Assembly (NCBI GenBank): GCA_016213945.1
Contig: JACQZF010000048.1
Span: 1 to 33,853, forward strand
Length of the DNA: 33,853 nt
From: Nitrospirota bacterium
GTDB taxonomy: Bacteria; Nitrospirota; Thermodesulfovibrionia; UBA6902
Reading direction: 5' to 3'
Part shown: piece after piece, positions 1 to 9,039 of the stretch
Layout: each line of letters starts with the position of its first letter
Numbering within the stretch: position 1 is the stretch's first letter
Position numbers and translations under genes: made by a program
Notes under the pieces: model-generated
What the model saw: the letters and a program-made list of their open reading frames with translations, nothing else
Databases searched by the model: none
What the model was told of the DNA's origin: nothing

Positions 1-83
1 ACCATGCGTCGATACTTCGTTGGAAAGACAAAATGATACAGCAATACACTGACATTATGGCTCTTATGTATATAGATGCTCAC
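1..83 (-). CDS. tnpA: IS200/IS605-like Y1 transposase, N-terminal part (cut by window edge)
   Basis: Reading the minus strand from a GTG at 83-81 gives about 27 residues beginning MSIYIHKSHNVSVLLYHF and continuing VFPTKYRRM. This matches the first beta strand of IS200/IS605 single-strand transposases, which usually have a segment like YHFVFPTKYRR. The catalytic HUH motif and tyrosine would lie outside the window. A TATAAT box (minus strand, 96-91) sits only 7 bases before the GTG, so the message would be almost leaderless. A GC-rich hairpin lies just upstream, as expected for the left end of such an element. Identification is from motif memory on a short fragment. Whether the element is complete cannot be told. 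Confidence 0.72.
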   Translation of the reverse strand, partial: MSIYIHKSHNVSVLLYHFVFPTKYRRM

Positions 84-125
84 GTCATCTATTATACTCG
101 CCGCAAGCGGCGGGGAATTAGACCC
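84..125. mobile_element. Probable left end of the IS200/IS605-like element with subterminal hairpin
   Basis: A perfect 6-bp inverted repeat, CGCCGC-AA-GCGGCG, lies at 99-112, followed by GGGAATTAGACCC. IS200/IS605 elements have no terminal inverted repeats but carry subterminal hairpins recognised by the transposase, and this hairpin sits just upstream of the transposase start. The exact boundary is not determined. I place it near 121-126 because a protein-like reading frame begins there on the other strand. Confidence 0.6.
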
Positions 126-574
126 TAAGAGAGATTAAAAATGCCATCATTGCCCATAAGAATCGTTTGGACATTCATGACTCTAACGTCAGGTTTTTAG
201 ATACTCTTGCCATACTTTCAGGATGCAAAGAACACATAAGCACCTCATTGCCGGACGGTAGACGACCAGATGTGATGAGAGTTAATACAAAGCGCCGTCT
301 TTTTTTTATTGGCGAAGGGAAGAACACAGAATCACCTGGCTGCCTTAATACACAAGAACGCCTGTGGGTGTATCTCCGATGGCTTTCAGCGCACCTATAC
401 AGAGAAGATAGCATCGGCATTTTAGCTATTTGTTTTAAGAAAGAATATGACAACAATAAGTGGATAGAAACGATTATGTCACTATCCCATGACATGAACC
501 TCATTTGTTCCGATTTCGGGAAGGAAACATTTGGATCGGGAATAAATGTTGTATGGTTTTTGTTCCGAAATTGA
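122..574 (+). pseudogene. 5'-truncated PD-(D/E)XK nuclease-like protein
   Basis: The frame is open from the codon after a TAG at 119-121 to the TGA at 572-574. No ATG or GTG start exists; the first usable start is TTG at 167, giving 135 residues. The codons before that TTG (REIKNAIIAHKNR) read like ordinary protein, so the gene probably once began further left and lost its start when the neighbouring element inserted. From the TTG, RPD at 33-35 followed by FFIGEGK at 46-52 fits the PD-(D/E)XK nuclease core: the Asp, a hydrophobic strand, then E50-x-K52. I do not recognise the family. The alternative is a functional gene using the TTG start. It stands alone, on the opposite strand to the next genes. 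Confidence 0.5.
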
Positions 575-697
575 ACTCTAACACTTAGACAATAAAATTG
601 ACGGATGCAATACTATGATATATTGGTAAGATAACCTGATGACATGGAAAAACTATCCAGTTTTCCCAATAGTGACAAAAGCTCAAGAAATATCTAC

Positions 698-1090
698 TTA
701 TTTTTTTGTTGTTTTATATAATTCCTTCTTGAACCACTTAACCGCGTCTTTAAAGGAGATTTTTTCGGTAGCCATCCTGAGCGTGAATTGCTCAAGCTCC
801 TTCTGCGAGGCTTCCAGTGAATAGCCGTTAATTCTCAAGAAAATACCGGTAGCTGTTATAGCGGTCCTCTTATTCCCGTCGATAAAAGGATGATTTTTTA
901 TGAGTGATTCCATCAGCGCGGCAGCTTTATGAAAGATATCGGGATAGAGGTCTTTACTCCCGAATGTTGCCCTGGGTCTTGATACGGCGGATTGAAGAAG
1001 ACCCAAATCCCTGACGCCGTGAGCGCCCCCTGTCTCATCAATAAGCCTGCTGTGAATAAACAGCACCTGTTCCGCAGAAAGATATTTCAC
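698..1090 (-). CDS. doc: Fic/Doc family toxin (death-on-curing type)
   Basis: A 130-residue protein of normal Doc length. The active-site motif HPFIDGNKRT at 67-76 matches the Doc version of the Fic motif, HxFx(D/N)(A/G)NK. Family members transfer phosphate or AMP to a target: Doc from phage P1 phosphorylates elongation factor Tu, while other Fic proteins AMPylate. The N-terminal segment (LSAEQVLFIHSRLI) and HGVRDLGLLQSAV also fit Doc. The start overlaps the last codon of the upstream AbrB-type gene by 4 bases, so the two are co-translated as an antitoxin-toxin pair. The motif is intact, so it is probably active. The exact target is unknown. Confidence 0.93.
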   Translation of the reverse strand: MKYLSAEQVLFIHSRLIDETGGAHGVRDLGLLQSAVSRPRATFGSKDLYPDIFHKAAALMESLIKNHPFIDGNKRTAITATGIFLRINGYSLEASQKELEQFTLRMATEKISFKDAVKWFKKELYKTTKK

Positions 1091-1335
1091 TTTTTTGCAA
1101 GCTCTTTGAGCGCAGGTTCATACTTCTTTATAAATTCGTTCACCTGTGAAACAAACTCCCTGTCAACACCTTTAGGATATTTCTTTTTCCTGACGGGCTC
1201 AACTATTATCCTTGATTTGTCCTCATCAAGTTTTACATCCACATCCGAGCCGACTGACAGATCAAGCTTTTCAAGGACGTCTACGGGGATGGAAACCCCC
1301 CGGCTGTTTCCTATTGAACATATTTTCCTGTGCAT
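1087..1335 (-). CDS. AbrB/MazE-type antitoxin
   Basis: A small protein with an N-terminal AbrB/SpoVT swapped-hairpin DNA-binding domain (SIGNSRGVSIPVDVLEKLDL, about residues 7-26) and a charged C-terminal tail (RKKKYPKG onward) that should bind and neutralise the Doc partner. I start it at ATG 1335, not the GTG at 1341, because GGAGG is spaced 5 bases before that ATG; this gives 82 residues. It lies directly upstream of the doc gene and overlaps it by 4 bases. Proteins of this class usually repress their own operon, and a candidate operator lies just upstream. Confidence 0.9.
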   Translation of the reverse strand: MHRKICSIGNSRGVSIPVDVLEKLDLSVGSDVDVKLDEDKSRIIVEPVRKKKYPKGVDREFVSQVNEFIKKYEPALKELAKK

Positions 1336-1352
1336 TAACACCTCCGCAAAAT

Positions 1353-1371
1353 GTTATAACATGATTATAAC
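1353..1371 (-). promoter_or_regulatory. Candidate operator and -10 box of the antitoxin-toxin operon
   Basis: On the minus strand GTTATAATCAT is followed directly by GTTATAACATT. These are two near-palindromic boxes spaced one helical turn (11 bp) apart, about 18 bases before the antitoxin start. The first box contains a TATAAT (1369-1364). I see no good -35 box. The overlap of two symmetric boxes with the -10 element is what an autoregulating AbrB-type antitoxin would be expected to bind. That binding is inference. Confidence 0.5.
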
Positions 1372-1397
1372 ACAACCCCGCGCCTTGCCCTTTTGCT

Positions 1398-3122
1398 CTA
1401 TTGAGCTTTTGCTTTTTTCAATCTCTTCATCAATGCGCTATACCCCAGCGTATTCAAAACATCCTTCTTCTCCGCCCAGCCTCTCCGTGCGGTGCCGATG
1501 CCGTAAGTCATAAAGTCAAACTGGAACGTGACGTGGGTGTCTGTATTGATCGCAAGCGCGATTCCAATTTCTTTTGCTTTCTTGACATACATGTCACTCA
1601 AGTCAAGTCTCAGCGGATAGGCGTTTATCTCGATTGCAGTACCGGTTTCTTTTGCGGTTCTTAAAACTTCTTCCATATCAACTTCATACGCGTCGCGCTC
1701 TCCGATAAGTCTTCCGGTCGGATGGGCGATGATGGAGACATACGGGTTTTTCATGGCGGAGACAAGCCGCTTTGTAATTTGTTCCTTAGACTGTCTGAAC
1801 CCTGAATGTATGGAGGCGATGACTATATCAAGCTTCTTCAAAACCTCATCGGGATAATCCAGCGTCCCGTCACTTTTTATATCCATCTCCGTGCCGGAGA
1901 GGAGTTTGAAGTCGTTTAATTTTTCATTCAGCGCCTGTATCTTTTTATTCTGCTCAAGCACCTGCTCGATGCTCAATCCTCCGGCTACGCCGAGCCCTTT
2001 TGAATGGTCTGTTACCGCAAGATATTCGTAGCCTCTCTTTTTGGCGGCCTCAATAAGCTCCGCAATGTCGTGGCTTCCGTCGCTGTCAGTGGTGTGCACA
2101 TGGAGGTCGCCTTTTATGTCCTTCAATTCAATAAGCTTCGGCAGATCGCCTTCAAGGGCGGCCTCGATCTCTCCGGTGTCCTCCCTCATTTCAGGAGGGA
2201 TGTACGGCATACCAAGTATTTTATAAACATCTTCCTCATGTTCTCCGCCGAGTTTCTTGTCCGTCTTGACATCGAAGATGCCGTACTCATTTATCTTCAG
2301 TCCCTTTCTCACCGCCATCTCGCGGAGCCTTATGTTATGCTCCTTGCTGCCGGTAAAATAAGCCAGCGCCGCGCCGAACGACTCCTCCTCCACAACCCTC
2401 AAGTCCACCTGAATCCCTTCAGCGGTGATAACGCTTGATTTCGTCGGCCCCTTCATGAGCGCTTCCTTTATCTGCGGCAGATGGACGAATACATCCATCA
2501 CTTTATGAGGGTCTTTTGAAGTCGCAAGTATGTCAATGTCATGTATTGTGTCCTTCCAGCGCCTGAGGCTTCCCGCAATGCTCAATTTATTAATGAAAGG
2601 TTTTCCCTTCAGCTTCTCCACAATCCCTTCGGCAACCGGCAGCACGCGTCCCAGGGGGAAACGTCCAGTATGCCGCTTGATCATCGCAATCCCCTTGAGG
2701 ATGTTCTCTTCTGTCTTCGCCTGAATGCCGGGAAGGCCTTTCAGCTTTCCTTCCTTCGCGTATTTCTCAAGATCGTCCACATCTTTAACATGAAGTTTGT
2801 CAAAGAGGAGCTTCGCGGTCTTTGGGCCAAGACCCGGCACGGAGAGGAGGTCAACAAGGCCAGAGGGCACCTCCTTTTTTAATTCATCATAGAACGTTAA
2901 ATGACCTGTCCCGACATACTCATGGATCTTGCCAGCAAGGTCAGCACCGATGCCCGGAATTTCCTGTAATTCTTCCGCGGATATTTCCGTGACGTCCTTA
3001 GCAAGTCCGTCAATGTTCTGCGCGGCGCGCCTGTAAGCGCGTATCCTGAAAGGGTTGTCACCTTTGATTTCGAGAATGTCAGCGATGTCGTTGAAGATCC
3101 TGGCGATCTCCTGATTTTTCAT
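1398..3122 (-). CDS. polX: DNA polymerase/3'-5' exonuclease PolX
   Basis: A 574-residue protein of the usual bacterial PolX length. The N-terminal helix-hairpin-helix region (about 1-90, with IPGIGADLAGKI) is followed by the polymerase X core (about 95-310). That core carries SVPGLGPKTAK and the nucleotidyl-transfer motif GSLRRWKDTIHDIDIL, whose two Asp bind metal. The C-terminal PHP domain (about 335-574) keeps its metal ligands: DLHVHTTDSDG, VTDHS, GTEMDI, IASIHSG, AHPTGR and NTDTH. PolX fills short gaps in base-excision repair, and the PHP domain gives 3'-5' exonuclease activity. It follows nth on the same strand, separated by a 29-bp palindrome, which makes a DNA repair pairing plausible. 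Confidence 0.97.
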   Translation of the reverse strand: MKNQEIARIFNDIADILEIKGDNPFRIRAYRRAAQNIDGLAKDVTEISAEELQEIPGIGADLAGKIHEYVGTGHLTFYDELKKEVPSGLVDLLSVPGLGPKTAKLLFDKLHVKDVDDLEKYAKEGKLKGLPGIQAKTEENILKGIAMIKRHTGRFPLGRVLPVAEGIVEKLKGKPFINKLSIAGSLRRWKDTIHDIDILATSKDPHKVMDVFVHLPQIKEALMKGPTKSSVITAEGIQVDLRVVEEESFGAALAYFTGSKEHNIRLREMAVRKGLKINEYGIFDVKTDKKLGGEHEEDVYKILGMPYIPPEMREDTGEIEAALEGDLPKLIELKDIKGDLHVHTTDSDGSHDIAELIEAAKKRGYEYLAVTDHSKGLGVAGGLSIEQVLEQNKKIQALNEKLNDFKLLSGTEMDIKSDGTLDYPDEVLKKLDIVIASIHSGFRQSKEQITKRLVSAMKNPYVSIIAHPTGRLIGERDAYEVDMEEVLRTAKETGTAIEINAYPLRLDLSDMYVKKAKEIGIALAINTDTHVTFQFDFMTYGIGTARRGWAEKKDVLNTLGYSALMKRLKKAKAQ

Positions 3123-3148
3123 AGGTAAAGTATAACATCAATTCTGCG

Positions 3149-3177
3149 GTAGGGGCGGGTTTAAAACCCGCCCCTAC
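3149..3177. repeat. 29-bp perfect palindrome between nth and polX
   Basis: A 14-bp arm starting GTAGGGGCGGGTTT is followed by one A and its exact complement. There is no T-run directly beside it, so it is not a standard terminator. A diverged copy (about three quarters identical, same length) lies inside queA at 15820-15848, so this is a dispersed repeat. Confidence 0.85.
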
Positions 3178-3182
3178 ATTTA

Positions 3183-3848
3183 CTATCTGTGAATCGTTAC
3201 TCCGACCTTCCCGCAATATTTTTCAATGGCGCATTTGCTGCAAAGAGGAGAGATCGGCCTGCAGATGCCCTGGCCGAATGCGACGAGCAGGCCGTTTATT
3301 TCGAGCCAGTATTCCTGAGGGAGTTTTTCACGGAGGGCGAATTCGGTTTGTTCAGGCGTCTTTGTTTTTACATAACCCCAACGATTGGTTATTCTATGCA
3401 CGTGGGTATCGACGCAGATTCCCGGTTTCTGGTAGCCGAGGGTGATGACGAGATTCGCGGTTTTTCTGCCGACGCCTTTCAGCTTCATCAGCTCATCCAG
3501 ATCATCAGGGACTTTTGAATTGTAATTCTCGATCAGCGTATTGCACAGCTCTTTGATCCTCAGCGCTTTTACTTTATAAAACCCGACCGGATAGATCGCC
3601 TTCTCAATTGTCTTCACCGAAAGACGCGACATGGTCTTCACATCAGACGCCAGATTGAAAAGCCTTTCAGAAGCTGCGCCGGTGGTCCTGTCCTGTGTGC
3701 GCAGGCTCAGTATGCAGGAGATGAGGACTTTAAACGGGTTCCTGTCCCTGAAGGATTGCTGCACTATGCTTTCAAGCCACGGTACATCAAGCCCGCTTAC
3801 CTGCTTTTTCAATTGAGGCCACAACTTATGTATTGCTCGAGTGTCCAT
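3183..3848 (-). CDS. nth: Endonuclease III
   Basis: A 221-residue DNA glycosylase/AP lyase that removes oxidised pyrimidines. The helix-hairpin-helix LKGVGRKTANLV contains the catalytic Lys, and VDTHVHRI contains the catalytic Asp. The C-terminal [4Fe-4S] site is complete, with Cys spaced x6, x2, x5 (CRPISPLCSKCAIEKYC). Length and motif order are standard for Nth. It lies between rlpA and polX on the same strand with no strong terminator seen on either side, so it may share transcripts with both. The ribosome binding site is weak. Confidence 0.96.
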   Translation of the reverse strand: MDTRAIHKLWPQLKKQVSGLDVPWLESIVQQSFRDRNPFKVLISCILSLRTQDRTTGAASERLFNLASDVKTMSRLSVKTIEKAIYPVGFYKVKALRIKELCNTLIENYNSKVPDDLDELMKLKGVGRKTANLVITLGYQKPGICVDTHVHRITNRWGYVKTKTPEQTEFALREKLPQEYWLEINGLLVAFGQGICRPISPLCSKCAIEKYCGKVGVTIHR

Positions 3849-3877
3849 AGGTTTTTTCGGTTCGGGTTTTGTCTGTT

Positions 3878-4618
3878 TTAATTATTCGAAACTATGATCG
3901 TGCTGTACCCTTCATAGGCAAGTTTTGCCGCAACGGAATAGGCGTTCTTGTATTCCCTGAATTCACCCATTCTCACCCTGAAGAATTTTTGACCGTTTAC
4001 ATTGGCAGTCGTAATGTAAACATCGCTGTATTTTAATTCGAGCCCCTTTTTAAGACGGTCGGCGTTTGACTGCTCAATGAATGAACCAACCTGAATGGTC
4101 AGGCCGCCGGATGACGCGACAGGTTCAAAGGGCAATCGCTTGGCGTAACGCATGTCCCTTCCGAGATATACTATCTTCACAGCGCCGACGCCTTTTCCCG
4201 TAAGGCCGATCTCTTTTGCGGCCCCATAGGAGAGATCGAGGTCCCTGCCCCAGATAAAAGGCCCCCTGTCGTTGACGACCACCTCAACGGATCTGTCGGT
4301 ATCGGGATTTGTAACGCGCAGCTTCGTCCCGAAATCATAAGTCTTGTGCGCGCACGTCATGCCGTACATGTCGTATCTCTCGCCCGATGAAGTCGGCTTG
4401 CCGTGAAAATCAGGCCCGTACCATGAGGCAGTAAGATAATCTTCCCCTGTACGAGGCTTGTTTTCTCTATGAGGGAAAGGGGCGCAGGAGAAGAGGAGAA
4501 GGGTAAGGAGGATGGCGAGATACTTTGCCGACGGGTTTATCAAGCTTTTTTCAGTCTCCCGATTCCCTTTTTCGTAATTGACTTCGGGCATCTTGATCCA
4601 CTGATATTGGTACCTCAC
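3878..4618 (-). CDS. rlpA: RlpA-like septal lytic transglycosylase lipoprotein with SPOR domain
   Basis: The N-terminal hydrophobic stretch ends in LLLFSC, a lipobox, so the mature protein should be a lipoprotein. It is followed by a double-psi beta-barrel (about residues 62-150). [18 protein letters not shown] and NDRGPF are typical RlpA motifs, including the conserved Asp. A SPOR domain, about residues 172-246, binds glycan strands without stem peptides at the division site. RlpA family enzymes cut such naked glycan. The GTG start overlaps the clpB stop, so translation is probably coupled. ATG 4591 is an alternative start. Its place at the end of a heat-shock operon is unusual but may be read-through. 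Confidence 0.93.
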   Translation of the reverse strand: MRYQYQWIKMPEVNYEKGNRETEKSLINPSAKYLAILLTLLLFSCAPFPHRENKPRTGEDYLTASWYGPDFHGKPTSSGERYDMYGMTCAHKTYDFGTKLRVTNPDTDRSVEVVVNDRGPFIWGRDLDLSYGAAKEIGLTGKGVGAVKIVYLGRDMRYAKRLPFEPVASSGGLTIQVGSFIEQSNADRLKKGLELKYSDVYITTANVNGQKFFRVRMGEFREYKNAYSVAAKLAYEGYSTIIVSNN

Positions 4619-7224
4619 ACCTCCAGCTCCGCCTCGACTATTCTCCCGAAGACCAGCGTGTCTCCTTCCATGTCGACTTCCACGACATTGCCTTCCTTGA
4701 AGGTGCCGTCAAGGAGTTTTGTTGCAAGCGGGGTGAGGACCTCTTTCTGGATGGCGCGCTTTAACGGGCGCGCGCCGTAGACCTGGTCATATCCGATTTC
4801 CGCGAGATACGCCTTTGCCTTGCCGGTCAGGACGATGTTGACGTTCTTGTCCCTCAGGTATTTCTTCATCCTCTCGATCTGTATATCAACGATATTCATC
4901 AGCAGTTCTTTTGTAAGCGCGTGGAATATGATTATCTCGTCAACCCTGTTGAGGAACTCAGGCTTGAAGAACTTTTTCAATTCCTCCATCACGCCTTTGC
5001 GTATCTGGACTTCCTCGATCCATTCGGTCAGCATTTCCTGAATGTGCTGGCTTCCGATGTTCGACGTCATGATGACAACAGTGTTCCTGAAATCCACAGT
5101 CCTTCCATGTCCGTCCGTAAGCCTTCCGTCATCAAGCAATTGCAGAAGCACATTGAATACTTCAGGATGCGCCTTTTCCACTTCATCAAAGAGGATTACC
5201 GCATACGGCCTTCTTCTTACGGCCTCGGTCAATTGACCGCCCTCGTCATAACCGACATATCCCGGAGGCGCTCCGATAAGCCTTGAGACGGTATGCCTTT
5301 CCTGATACTCGGACATATCAACCCTTATCAGGGCGTCTTCAGCGTCAAAAAGAAATTCAGCGAGCGCACGCGCGAGCTCGGTCTTTCCGACACCTGTGGG
5401 GCCGAGGAAGATGAATGAACCGATTGGCCTGTTGGGGTCCTGAATGCCTGCCCTCGCCCTTCTCACCGCATCCGAGACGGCCTTTATCGCCTCGTCCTGC
5501 CCTACCACGCGGAGCCTCAGACGCTCTTCCATCTTCAGGAGTTTTTCAACCTCGCCCTCAAGCATCCTGCTGACTGGAATGCCTGTCCATTTTGAGACGA
5601 TCTCCGCGATGTCTTCCTCGTCAACCTCTTCCTTGAGCATCCTGCACTTACCCTGTTGAAGGAGTTTATTGTTTTCCTCATCAAGCCTCTTCTGAAGATT
5701 CAGAAGCATTCCGTATTTCAATTCAGCGGCCCTGTTGAGGTCGCCTTCTCTCTCCGCCTTTTCAGCGCCGAGCCTTGTGCGCTCGATCTCTTCCTTGATC
5801 GAGCTTATCTTTCCTATCGCCTCTTTTTCCCTCATCCACTGGGCCTTGAGGCTGTTGCGATTTCCGGTAAGCTCCGCGATCTCTTCATTGATGCGTTTAA
5901 GCCTCTCCTTTGAAGCCTCATCTTTTTCCTTCATCACGGCCTGCTTCTCGATCTCAAGCTGCCTCAATTTTCGTTCAAGCTCGTCGAGCTCCGCAGGCAT
6001 ACTGTCTATCTCCATCTTCAGTCTCGACGACGCCTCGTCAATGAGGTCAATCGCCTTGTCAGGCAGAAACCTGTCGGCGATGTACCTGTGGCTTAAAACT
6101 GCCGCGGCCACAAGCGCGGAGTCTTTTATCTTTACGCCGTGATGGACTTCGTAACGCTCTTTCAATCCCCTGAGGATGGAAATGGTATCTTCAACGCTCG
6201 GCTCTTTGATATGAATAGGCTGGAATCTCCGCTCAAGCGCAGGGTCTTTTTCAATATGCTTCCTGTATTCCGAAAGTGTAGTCGCGCCCACGCACCTGAG
6301 GTCGCCTCGCGCGAGAGCCGGCTTGAGCATGTTTGACGCATCAATCGCGCCTTCCGCAGCGCCTGCGCCTACGACTGTGTGGAGCTCGTCAATAAATAAG
6401 ATCACTTTGCCCTGCGCCTCTTCGATCTCTTTTAAAACCGCCTTGAGCCTTTCCTCAAATTCCCCTCTGTATTTTGCTCCTGCAACAAGCGCTCCCATAT
6501 CAAGGGAGACAACCCTCTTGTCTTTCAGGCTCTGCGGTACGTCGCCTGACGTGATCCTCTGAGCAAGTCCTTCGGCAATCGCTGTCTTGCCGACTCCAGG
6601 TTCTCCGATCACAACAGGGTTATTCTTTGTCCTGCGTGAAAGCACCTGTATGACCCTTCTGATCTCCTCGTCTCTTCCTATGACTGGGTCGAGCTTGCCC
6701 CTCTTTGCGAGGTCTGTTAAATCTTTGGCATATCTCTTCAACGCCTGATACTTGTCCTCAGGCGAGGGGTCTGTCACGCGTTGCGCGCCCCTGATCTCAC
6801 GCATCGCGGAGAGGAGTTTATCATCAGTGACGCCATGCCGTTTGAGGACCTTCTCCGCGCGGTTTTTAGTCTTCAGTATCCCAAGGAGCAGATGTTCAAC
6901 GCTCACATATTCATCTTTTAAATGTTCAGCCTCTTTAAAGGCGCTCTCAAAGACGTTCTTCAACTCCTGTGTAATATACAGTTGTCCGACAGGCGTGGAG
7001 CCAAGCACCTTCGGGAATTTTTCTATCTCGGCGTCAACCTCTTTCCTTAGCGCGGGGACATTAATCTTCAGCGAATTTATGATCTCAAGCGCGACCCCCT
7101 CCTCAAGCAGGACGTGGAGCAGGTGCTCAACATCGACCTGCTGGTTGCCCTTTTGCTGGGCGAAATCCTGCGCCTTCTGGACCGCCTCCTGGCTTTTTAT
7201 TGTGAATTTATCCGATCTCATCAC
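4615..7224 (-). CDS. clpB: ATP-dependent disaggregase ClpB
   Basis: 869 residues, full ClpB length. In order: the Clp N domain repeats (about 1-150), AAA1 with Walker [10 protein letters not shown] and Walker B ILFIDELH, and the coiled-coil middle domain (about 405-525) that distinguishes ClpB from ClpA/ClpC. AAA2 follows with GPTGVGKTE and [15 protein letters not shown], then the C-terminal D2-small domain. ClpB works with DnaK/DnaJ to pull apart aggregated proteins in the cytoplasm. Its start overlaps the hspR stop by 4 bases (ATGA). The operon dnaJ-hspR-clpB implies heat-induced expression relieved from HspR repression. Confidence 0.98.
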   Translation of the reverse strand: MMRSDKFTIKSQEAVQKAQDFAQQKGNQQVDVEHLLHVLLEEGVALEIINSLKINVPALRKEVDAEIEKFPKVLGSTPVGQLYITQELKNVFESAFKEAEHLKDEYVSVEHLLLGILKTKNRAEKVLKRHGVTDDKLLSAMREIRGAQRVTDPSPEDKYQALKRYAKDLTDLAKRGKLDPVIGRDEEIRRVIQVLSRRTKNNPVVIGEPGVGKTAIAEGLAQRITSGDVPQSLKDKRVVSLDMGALVAGAKYRGEFEERLKAVLKEIEEAQGKVILFIDELHTVVGAGAAEGAIDASNMLKPALARGDLRCVGATTLSEYRKHIEKDPALERRFQPIHIKEPSVEDTISILRGLKERYEVHHGVKIKDSALVAAAVLSHRYIADRFLPDKAIDLIDEASSRLKMEIDSMPAELDELERKLRQLEIEKQAVMKEKDEASKERLKRINEEIAELTGNRNSLKAQWMREKEAIGKISSIKEEIERTRLGAEKAEREGDLNRAAELKYGMLLNLQKRLDEENNKLLQQGKCRMLKEEVDEEDIAEIVSKWTGIPVSRMLEGEVEKLLKMEERLRLRVVGQDEAIKAVSDAVRRARAGIQDPNRPIGSFIFLGPTGVGKTELARALAEFLFDAEDALIRVDMSEYQERHTVSRLIGAPPGYVGYDEGGQLTEAVRRRPYAVILFDEVEKAHPEVFNVLLQLLDDGRLTDGHGRTVDFRNTVVIMTSNIGSQHIQEMLTEWIEEVQIRKGVMEELKKFFKPEFLNRVDEIIIFHALTKELLMNIVDIQIERMKKYLRDKNVNIVLTGKAKAYLAEIGYDQVYGARPLKRAIQKEVLTPLATKLLDGTFKEGNVVEVDMEGDTLVFGRIVEAELEV

Positions 7225-7562
7225 TCCTCCTCAAATAACTGTCTCATCCTTTTCTGAAATTTATTTCTTATGTCCCTTTCAAGGTAATCCATCATTTCGT
7301 CCATCTCCCGGTTGAGTGTCTCCATCCTGTGCTTCATCCTGAGAATGATGTCCACTCCGGCCCTGTTGACGCCGAGGTCTTTTGTCAGGCTCAGGATCGT
7401 CCTTATCCGCTCAAGGTCTTCCTGGGAATAAAGCCTTGCGCCGCCGACCCTTTTGGGATGAAGGAAGCCCTCCCGCTCATACAACCTCAAAGTCTGGGGA
7501 TGGATATTGAACATCTCGCAGACCACACCGATCATAAATAACGGACGCCTTTTATCGCGCAT
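7221..7562 (-). CDS. hspR: MerR-family heat-shock repressor HspR
   Basis: A 113-residue protein with a MerR-type winged helix at the N-terminus (about 11-80; [18 protein letters not shown] and [12 protein letters not shown]) and a helical coiled-coil tail. HspR binds HAIR sites to repress dnaK/dnaJ/clpB genes, with DnaK as co-repressor in actinobacteria. Placement between dnaJ and clpB, with 2-base spacing to dnaJ and 4-base overlap with clpB, is diagnostic. A matching HAIR-like operator is found upstream of dnaJ at 8684-8704. No dnaK is present in the window, so the partner must lie elsewhere. Confidence 0.95.
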   Translation of the reverse strand: MRDKRRPLFMIGVVCEMFNIHPQTLRLYEREGFLHPKRVGGARLYSQEDLERIRTILSLTKDLGVNRAGVDIILRMKHRMETLNREMDEMMDYLERDIRNKFQKRMRQLFEEE

Positions 7563-7564
7563 GA

Positions 7565-8626
7565 TTATTCCCCCGGCCCGTACGCCTTTGCCAGTTCATG
7601 CAAGGCCTCTTTGGTTTTGTCAGAGACATTCTTAGGGACAACTATTTTTATCACTGCGAACTCGTCGCCTTTTATTCCCGTCTTCCTGTTTGGGATCCCT
7701 TTGCCTTTCAGTTTGAACTTTTTTCCGCTGTCCGTTCCGGGCGGCAGGGTCATTGTTACTGTGCCGTCGAGGGTAGGCACCTGGATCTTCCCGCCCAACA
7801 CCGCTTCGCTGATGGTGACCGGGACATCCGCGTAGATATTGTTCCCCTCTCTTTTAAATACATGATGGGACCTCACGCCCAACTCAATATACAGATCACC
7901 GGGCGGCCCGCCTTGCGCGCCGGGGCCTCCCATGCCTTTCAGCTTTATCCTGCTGCCGGTCTCCGCACCGGGGGGGATCTTAACTTTTATGGTCTCAGCG
8001 GACACAGTAGTGCCTTTGCCTCTGCAGGCCTTACAGGCTTTTGTCGCAACCCGTCCGCTGCCATTGCACGCGGGACAGGGCTGGCTCATCCTGAAGATGC
8101 CCCGGCTCTGTTTCAATGAGCCTGCGCCTTTGCAGCGGGAACATGTCTGCGAGTCTTCAGCGCCGCTGCCGCCGCAGGCTTTGCACGGCGCCTCTCTTGT
8201 CAGGCTTATCGGTTTTGTCACTCCTTTGTAAGCCTCTTCAAGTGAAATATCAAGCGACGTAACAAGGTCATCGCCTTTCATCGGCATGTCCTCCTGCCTG
8301 AAATTTCTGAACAGGTCGGAAAAAATATCTTCGCCGCCGCCGCCGTGCCCGAAATCAAAGCCGCGCCTGCCGGACCCTTCAAAACCCTGGCCCGGCTCAA
8401 ACGCGGCCTTTCCGAACTGGTCGTATTCAGTCCTCTTTTTAGAATCGCTCAGGACTTCGTACGCCGCATTTATCTCCTTGAATTTTTTCTCTGAGTTTTT
8501 GTCGCCCGGATTCAGGTCAGGATGGTGCTTGCGCGCGAGCCGTCTGTACGCCTTTTTGATTTCCTCAGCAGAGGCGGCTTTGCTGACGCCGAGTGTTTCA
8601 TAATAATCTTGAGTTGCGGTAGACAT
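7565..8626 (-). CDS. dnaJ: Chaperone DnaJ with zinc-finger domain
   Basis: 353 residues. The J domain at the N-terminus carries the HPD tripeptide ([10 protein letters not shown]) needed to stimulate DnaK. A Gly/Phe-rich linker (about 75-105) follows. The zinc domain has four CxxCxGxG units ([32 protein letters not shown]), then the C-terminal substrate-binding domains. It is a little shorter than E. coli DnaJ (376) but all domains are present. It is the first gene of the dnaJ-hspR-clpB(-rlpA) operon, behind a consensus promoter with an HspR-type operator. Confidence 0.96.
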   Translation of the reverse strand: MSTATQDYYETLGVSKAASAEEIKKAYRRLARKHHPDLNPGDKNSEKKFKEINAAYEVLSDSKKRTEYDQFGKAAFEPGQGFEGSGRRGFDFGHGGGGEDIFSDLFRNFRQEDMPMKGDDLVTSLDISLEEAYKGVTKPISLTREAPCKACGGSGAEDSQTCSRCKGAGSLKQSRGIFRMSQPCPACNGSGRVATKACKACRGKGTTVSAETIKVKIPPGAETGSRIKLKGMGGPGAQGGPPGDLYIELGVRSHHVFKREGNNIYADVPVTISEAVLGGKIQVPTLDGTVTMTLPPGTDSGKKFKLKGKGIPNRKTGIKGDEFAVIKIVVPKNVSDKTKEALHELAKAYGPGE

Positions 8627-8674
8627 AATATTTTTCTTCCTTCCGGTTATCGACTGATGCCTTCTATAAAATAA

Positions 8675-8704
8675 ATAATATCACTTGATATAAACCGTGT
8701 CAAG
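8675..8704 (-). promoter_or_regulatory. dnaJ operon promoter with overlapping HAIR (HspR) operator
   Basis: On the minus strand TTGACA (8703-8698), a 17-base spacer and TATTAT (8680-8675) form a near-perfect sigma-70 promoter, with predicted start near 8668 and about 40 bases of leader. The + strand of the same segment (8684-8704) reads CTTGATA, 7 bases, TGTCAAG. This has the 7-7-7 architecture of the HspR-associated inverted repeat (CTTGAGT-N7-ACTCAAG), with five of seven bases symmetric in each arm. The operator covers the -35 box and most of the spacer, so bound HspR would block polymerase. HspR is encoded two genes downstream, closing the feedback loop. Confidence 0.85.
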
Positions 8705-8913
8705 ACATGTTATGCAACACCGCATTGAAGCAGCCCTTCTTTTAAATCATATATCACAGATTACGGTGCGAAACAAGATATGTTGTCTTATGACATCGCT
8801 ATGCCTTCACGTTATGAGAGTTGTCGCACTTTTTTCTGTTGCGCATTACCGCCGTTTGCGTATGATATTTTCCATCACCCCAATTTTCTTTTAAGGAGAA
8901 TTAGAAAAATACC

Positions 8914-9018
8914 ATGGCGGCAAATAACTTCAGGGAAAAAGCAAACTTCATCTGGTCAATCGCTGACTTGCTGCGCGGGCATTATAAACAGGCTGACTAC
9001 GGCAAGGTGATTTTTTAG
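8914..9018 (+). pseudogene. Remnant: N-terminus of type I restriction methylase (HsdM-like)
   Basis: A 34-codon frame with a good ribosome site (AAGGAG, 8892-8897) encodes MAANNFREKANFIWSIADLL and continues to DYGKVIF before a TAG. This matches the very conserved start of HsdM/N6-DNA methylases, which normally continue after GKVI with a run such as LPFTVLRRLDC. The gene stops abruptly there, so only the 5' end survives. The upstream 190 bases have no recognisable gene; TTGCGC and TATGAT at a 16-base spacing (near 8840-8866) could be its old promoter. The orientation is opposite to the flanking dnaJ and aldolase genes. Confidence 0.75.
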
Positions 9019-9039
9019 CAATGGGAAAGGAGTCGAAAG

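Noticed and set aside
992-1513. Long plus-strand open frame of 173 codons
   Set aside because: It is antisense to the doc, antitoxin and polX genes, which have clear motifs.
5735-6142. Long plus-strand open frames opposite clpB
   Set aside because: Ser/Leu-rich antisense products typical of shadows of a highly conserved coding sequence.
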